The notes beneath the pieces are model-generated. The model was not told the origin of the DNA. It searched no databases and worked only from the letters and a program-made list of their open reading frames with translations. From an uncultured Clostridia bacterium (lineage in GTDB: Bacteria > Bacillota > Clostridia > Christensenellales > Borkfalkiaceae), in NCBI GenBank assembly GCA_934278995.1, contig CAKQWM010000011.1, forward strand, positions 1 through 64,000: a DNA stretch of 64,000 nt, written 5' to 3'. The translations under genes were made by a program, and so were the position numbers. This document shows, in pieces, positions 60,764 to 64,000 of this stretch (position 1 is its first letter; the number at the start of each line of letters is the position of its first letter).

Positions 60764-61408
60764 TTAATTTAATATTTCAACGCGATATTCGTCGGTTGAA
60801 TCTTCCAGGCAAAATACCGTTATATCGTTGTTTTTTACAATTTCACGCAGTTCTTCGCACGCTTTATATTTATAGTCCTTGCCGTTTTTTAATCCAACCC
60901 ATTGACAATATTGTTCGCTGTTTTTCACGAACATAATCGCTTTATTCATTTCCTTGCCGGAACAATAGACGTAGGTGATTATTTCGGCGACCATTCTTAA
61001 AACGGATTCATTGCTCTCCGGTCGTTTGGTTTCGACGGCGTAAGTTTTACCGTTATATTCCATAATCAAATCAATCTCGCCGACGCTTTTGGTATTTGTA
61101 ACCGGTACTTCAAAGTCAACGAAAACGGCGTTTTCGACGGGTTTTGCGTAAGTCTTTTTCAAATCGCAGGTTTCACATTCGTTTGTTAAAGTTTTTCGTT
61201 GGCTGTTTACAAGACATCTGCACCATCTTTTTTCGGTTTTTCTGCCGACGCAGTTACAAGATATTTTTTTGTGATCGAATTTGCCCGTATAAGGATCGGG
61301 CGATAGTCCGTTTAAAATAACGGCTAAAGCGTCGCCTGATAATCTCGATTTTACAACGTCGTTGTATTTCGATTTATTGTTAATTTGCCGTTCTTTATAA
61401 AACAACAT
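60764..61408 (-). CDS. Cys-rich PD-(D/E)XK nuclease-like protein
   Basis: A 214-residue protein. Residues 51-81 contain six cysteines in pairs (CNC, CRC, CETC), a probable zinc or Fe-S site. Next, GEIDLIMEYNGKTYAVETKR (residues 110-129) gives the E-x-D ... E-x-K pattern (Glu111, Asp113, Glu126, Lys128) of PD-(D/E)XK nucleases. A four-cysteine cluster with this fold also fits Cas4-like proteins, though overall likeness is not clear. AGCGGAG SD before the ATG. It follows the 61424 gene by 15 bases. Confidence 0.65.
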   Translation of the reverse strand: MLFYKERQINNKSKYNDVVKSRLSGDALAVILNGLSPDPYTGKFDHKKISCNCVGRKTEKRWCRCLVNSQRKTLTNECETCDLKKTYAKPVENAVFVDFEVPVTNTKSVGEIDLIMEYNGKTYAVETKRPESNESVLRMVAEIITYVYCSGKEMNKAIMFVKNSEQYCQWVGLKNGKDYKYKACEELREIVKNNDITVFCLEDSTDEYRVEILN

Positions 61409-61423
61409 GAATAATTTCTCCGC

Positions 61424-61798
61424 TTACTTGGTTTTCACGTAAAAACTTGCGGTTTTTACTCCTGTTTCGTCATCGTTTACCCATCCTTGTTCGGCCTCGT
61501 ATCCGCCGTAGATTACCTTATACAAATATCCGAAACACGCGCCTAATCCGCGCTTGGCGTTTCTGCTCATTTCTTCTCTGAAAACGTCTTTTTTCAAAAC
61601 GTCGCGCTCGTATAAAATAAAGGATTTTAACGGAGGCACGGAAAGCGTATCGTTTGCAAACCGTATATGGCTTAATAAAACCTCATCCTTCAATAAATCC
61701 AAAAACAGGCGATAATACCGATTTTCTTCGGTAACAAACGTCGCCGAACCTTTATATACTCTTAAAAACTCTTCTTCGTTCCAACGCATACGATCCAT
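61424..61798 (-). CDS. Small protein of unknown function
   Basis: A 124-residue protein I do not recognise, mixed charged and aromatic (LYKVIYGGYEAEQGW). AAGGTG SD before the ATG. It is the first gene of the four-gene minus-strand cluster. Confidence 0.6.
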   Translation of the reverse strand: MDRMRWNEEEFLRVYKGSATFVTEENRYYRLFLDLLKDEVLLSHIRFANDTLSVPPLKSFILYERDVLKKDVFREEMSRNAKRGLGACFGYLYKVIYGGYEAEQGWVNDDETGVKTASFYVKTK

Positions 61799-62022
61799 TT
61801 TTACACCTTTATATTCTCATATTCAAATGGTACCACACAAGACAACGAAAGTCAACGGATTTTTTATCGAAAAATAAAAATTATTAAAAATTTTCAATTT
61901 AAAGATTTCAATCGTTATCACTGACTATTTTAAGCGAAAATCGTCTTGTTGTTTTTTTAAATACCGCTACAATAGTTTTACTTTGGATATTCGTAAATAA
62001 AATTTTTTACGAGAAAAAGTTA

Positions 62023-62066
62023 CATTAAACTTAATGCTTGAAATTGAAAAAAAAGCGTGTTACAAT
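62023..62066 (+). promoter_or_regulatory. Promoter with upstream dyad, copy 1
   Basis: The dyad CATTAAACTTAATG (62023-62036) is followed at once by TTGAAA, a 17-base spacer and TACAAT. Confidence 0.65.
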
Positions 62067-62227
62067 GTAATCGAAGGTGAATTTTGACATAAAAATCTCT
62101 TATGGGAACTAAAATAATTATATAAACGTTACGCGGGGCGTACGCGCGATACTTAATATGCCCCGAGCGCGGAAAGACTTCTTAAAAGGGCGAAAAAGCG
62201 CAAGTTTTCCGTTTTGGGGGAGGTTTA

Positions 62228-62271
62228 CATTAAACTTAATGATTGAAATCCTAAAAAAAGCGTGTTACACT
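62228..62271 (+). promoter_or_regulatory. Promoter with upstream dyad, copy 2
   Basis: The same dyad (62228-62241), TTGAAA, 17 bases and TACACT. About 40 of 49 bases are shared with copy 1, 205 bases upstream. Confidence 0.65.
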
Positions 62272-62971
62272 GATATTGACGGGCAATTTTTGAGTTTAAA
62301 GCCGTCGCTTTAAAAAAATCGAAAGCGGTTTTGCGTTTAAAAAAATTGCTAAAAAAACCAAAAAAGAAAGAAAGCGGTCAGGGGTTGTAATTCAAGAAAT
62401 AACCGCAAAAAAGTTTAAAACGCGCAAGAAGTTTCCGTAAGACGATATAACCGAAATTTTTCGTAAAAAAAATGAAAGCGGAACAGGGTATAAAAAGCGG
62501 AAACGCAGAAAAAAACACCGCGAAAACCCGCGAGCGAAAGACACGACAAAAAAATTGTCGAAAAAAGGGGATATCCCCTTTGCGTTTGATTTTCAAACGC
62601 AAATATCATTATCGACTTAAAAGGGCGCGCGTAGAACGAAAAGCGGTTTTAAAAAACGAGGCTTATAAAATTAAAGTCGAAAGACTCTGATCAGGCGGCT
62701 CTATTACTTTTATCGGCTCGTCCGACGGCGCTATTTCGGTATCGGCAACGTCAATTTTATTACTTTACGTTAAAGACCGCGTTCGCTAAACGAAGGTTAA
62801 GCAAAATCCGTTCGTCGGCTTATACAGCCCGAACAACACATTTGCCGGAATAAAAACTGCGGCGAAGCAACAACTTTTTCGGAATAAAAACCCGGTTAAA
62901 TTCGGATCTGTTCCCCGACAATTAAATATCACAGGGGATAAAAAATACAGAAAAAGATCAGGAGGTTCAAG

Positions 62972-64000
62972 ATGAAGAACAAGCAAATTACTCTCGTTTT
63001 GTTAGTAATGGTACTTTTGGCTTCGTTATTTACGGTTACCGCATGCGTACCGTCAAACGCCGAAGTAAAAGTTTCTATTATGAACAAAGAGCAACTGACG
63101 GCAAAATGGACGGAGGGTGACGCCGCGCGTCAACTTCAACCCGAAGTAACCGTCGGCGGAAAAGTCTCCGACAAGGCTTACACCGTAACTTCCTCCGCGC
63201 CGAACGTAGTAGAAGTCGGCTCGGACAACGTTACTCTTACGGCAAAAGGAGCAGGCAAAGCGGTTATCACGCTTGCCGTAGGCGACGCTACCGACACAGT
63301 GGAAATTACAGTTACGCCGCGTCTTTCGGGCGTAACCGTTACCAACAAAGCGGCAATGTCCGAAGTCTGGACGGATTGGACAACGACTCGTACGGTTGAA
63401 GTGGCTTTCGCGCCCGCCGAACATTATACGGCGGCAAATACGACCGCTGCCGTAACGTGCAGTCCCGAAGGTCTTATAAAGGCTGAAGGCTATAAACTGA
63501 CCGCTATGGGCGCAGGCACTGCCACCGTTACCGTTGCGGTAGGGGAAATCAAGGACACCTTCACGGTTGAAATCAAACGCGGCGAACCTACCGTTATGTT
63601 TGAAGAATTACCCGATTTTGAAGAAACCGCAGAAGGCGGAAAAATCATGGCGGTTGAAAATATGAAGGTAACGCTTCCCGAATTTACGGCAAAAGCGTGC
63701 GACGGCACGCCGATAGGAGCGGAAAACATCGTTATCGCGCCGCAGGAATCAGAAGACCTCGTTTACGACGAAACCGCGGGAACTATTACCGCGCCCAAAG
63801 GCACTTATACCGTTACTATTCAGGTAACCGATCCCGTTGACGAAACCTTAAAAACAGAAAAGGTAATAACCTTCGAGTTCTGCAGAAAACTTACTTTCTG
63901 GACGGATACGAAATGGAATGCCGACGAACTTAAAGCCGACGCGGAACAAACTATAGTTACCTCCGGTTACGGCTTCCAGATGCTTTCGTTCAACCTTAAC
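62972..64000 (+). CDS. Big2-type Ig-like surface lipoprotein (partial)
   Basis: The first 343 residues of a gene that leaves the window. Signal segment at residues 5-24 and a lipobox LFTVTAC. The mature part has repeating Ig-like beta domains of the bacterial Big2 type (EVGSDNVTLTAKGAGKAVITLAVGD, then KLTAMGAGTATVTVAVGE). Such proteins are cell-surface adhesins or parts of larger surface enzymes. A strong AGGAGG SD precedes the ATG. The end is cut at the window edge. Confidence 0.85.
   Translation, partial: MKNKQITLVLLVMVLLASLFTVTACVPSNAEVKVSIMNKEQLTAKWTEGDAARQLQPEVTVGGKVSDKAYTVTSSAPNVVEVGSDNVTLTAKGAGKAVITLAVGDATDTVEITVTPRLSGVTVTNKAAMSEVWTDWTTTRTVEVAFAPAEHYTAANTTAAVTCSPEGLIKAEGYKLTAMGAGTATVTVAVGEIKDTFTVEIKRGEPTVMFEELPDFEETAEGGKIMAVENMKVTLPEFTAKACDGTPIGAENIVIAPQESEDLVYDETAGTITAPKGTYTVTIQVTDPVDETLKTEKVITFEFCRKLTFWTDTKWNADELKADAEQTIVTSGYGFQMLSFNLN

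Larger units (their letters stand above)
61799..62971. other. Long stretch with no convincing gene
   Basis: About 1.17 kb. It contains a duplicated promoter region (below), a GGGGATATCCCC palindrome at about 62568-62579, and purine-rich low-complexity DNA. The open frames seen (for example 62472-62690) are basic, low-complexity and lack an SD. It may serve as a long leader for the lipoprotein gene at 62972. Confidence 0.5.

Noticed and set aside
62472..62690. 72-codon basic frame in the long gap
   Set aside because: Low-complexity, Lys/Arg-rich, no SD, and includes a DNA palindrome.
62690..62780. Possible gene remnant on the minus strand with an IEPPDQS-like tail
   Set aside because: Stops interrupt it after about 30 codons and no family could be recognised.

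Overview
The window looks like the chromosome of a Firmicute, most likely a clostridial and possibly uncultured gut lineage. The evidence is Shine-Dalgarno (SD) sites of the AGGAGG type, TTGACA/TATAAT promoters with 17-bp spacers, Rho-independent terminators, spore-maturation genes spmA and spmB, lipoproteins with lipoboxes, and no outer-membrane genes. The taxonomic placement is inference.

Layout. 1-3.1 kb: right end of a small inverted-repeat element, a lipoprotein, and a large TIR-PP2C fusion. 3.3-27 kb: dense housekeeping genes (secA, prfB, tsaD, a ROK-type protein, maf, an mreB-like gene, a TtcA-type PP-loop gene, a small exporter, queH, a DUF512 protein, der, plsY, a CPBP protease, rlmH, tadA, prs, pth, mfd, a PrsA-like foldase). 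One complete and one truncated copy of the small element lie here. 27.3-32.4 kb: a BspA-type leucine-rich-repeat lipoprotein, an unknown secreted protein, a short HTH protein and murG. 32.5-36.6 kb: glpK, a monoacylglycerol-lipase-like hydrolase, pgsA and a VTT membrane protein, a plausible glycerol-to-phospholipid set. 36.7-43.1 kb: a shikimate operon aroF-aroB-aroA-aroC-[chorismate mutase-aroE-aroK]-aroQ with one trifunctional fusion gene. 43.2-52.7 kb: rpoA, purB, purA, spmAB, metG, tatD, rsmA and a small membrane protein. 52.9 kb: tRNA-Ser(GGA).

From about 53.4 kb the DNA becomes accessory and AT-rich. Two units share one plan: a structured ~185-bp repeat (R) that ends in a promoter, then cargo, then a second repeat (A) carrying a terminator, then 22-nt palindromic repeats. 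Unit 1 carries a HaeIII-type (GGCC) methylase and endonuclease plus a three-gene module (STAS/GHKL ATPase, DUF4325-like protein, two-TM coiled protein). Unit 2 carries one small membrane protein. Next comes a four-gene minus-strand cluster (unknown protein, Cys-rich PD-(D/E)XK-type protein, MBL-fold nuclease-like protein, CX5R phosphatase-like protein). After it lies a long non-coding stretch with a duplicated promoter, then a Big2-type lipoprotein that runs off the edge.

The strongest unexplained signal is a ~27-nt sequence (GATAAYCGRCYTATAG, then a short variable stretch and a T-run). I found about 22 copies by eye between 0.7 and 52.8 kb. They lie on both strands, between genes and inside core genes in several reading frames, and I found no full copy in the accessory region. 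In several places the copy itself supplies a stop codon or ribosome-binding site. The second is the repeated promoter-cargo-terminator unit at 53.4-58.8 kb. All counts are by eye.
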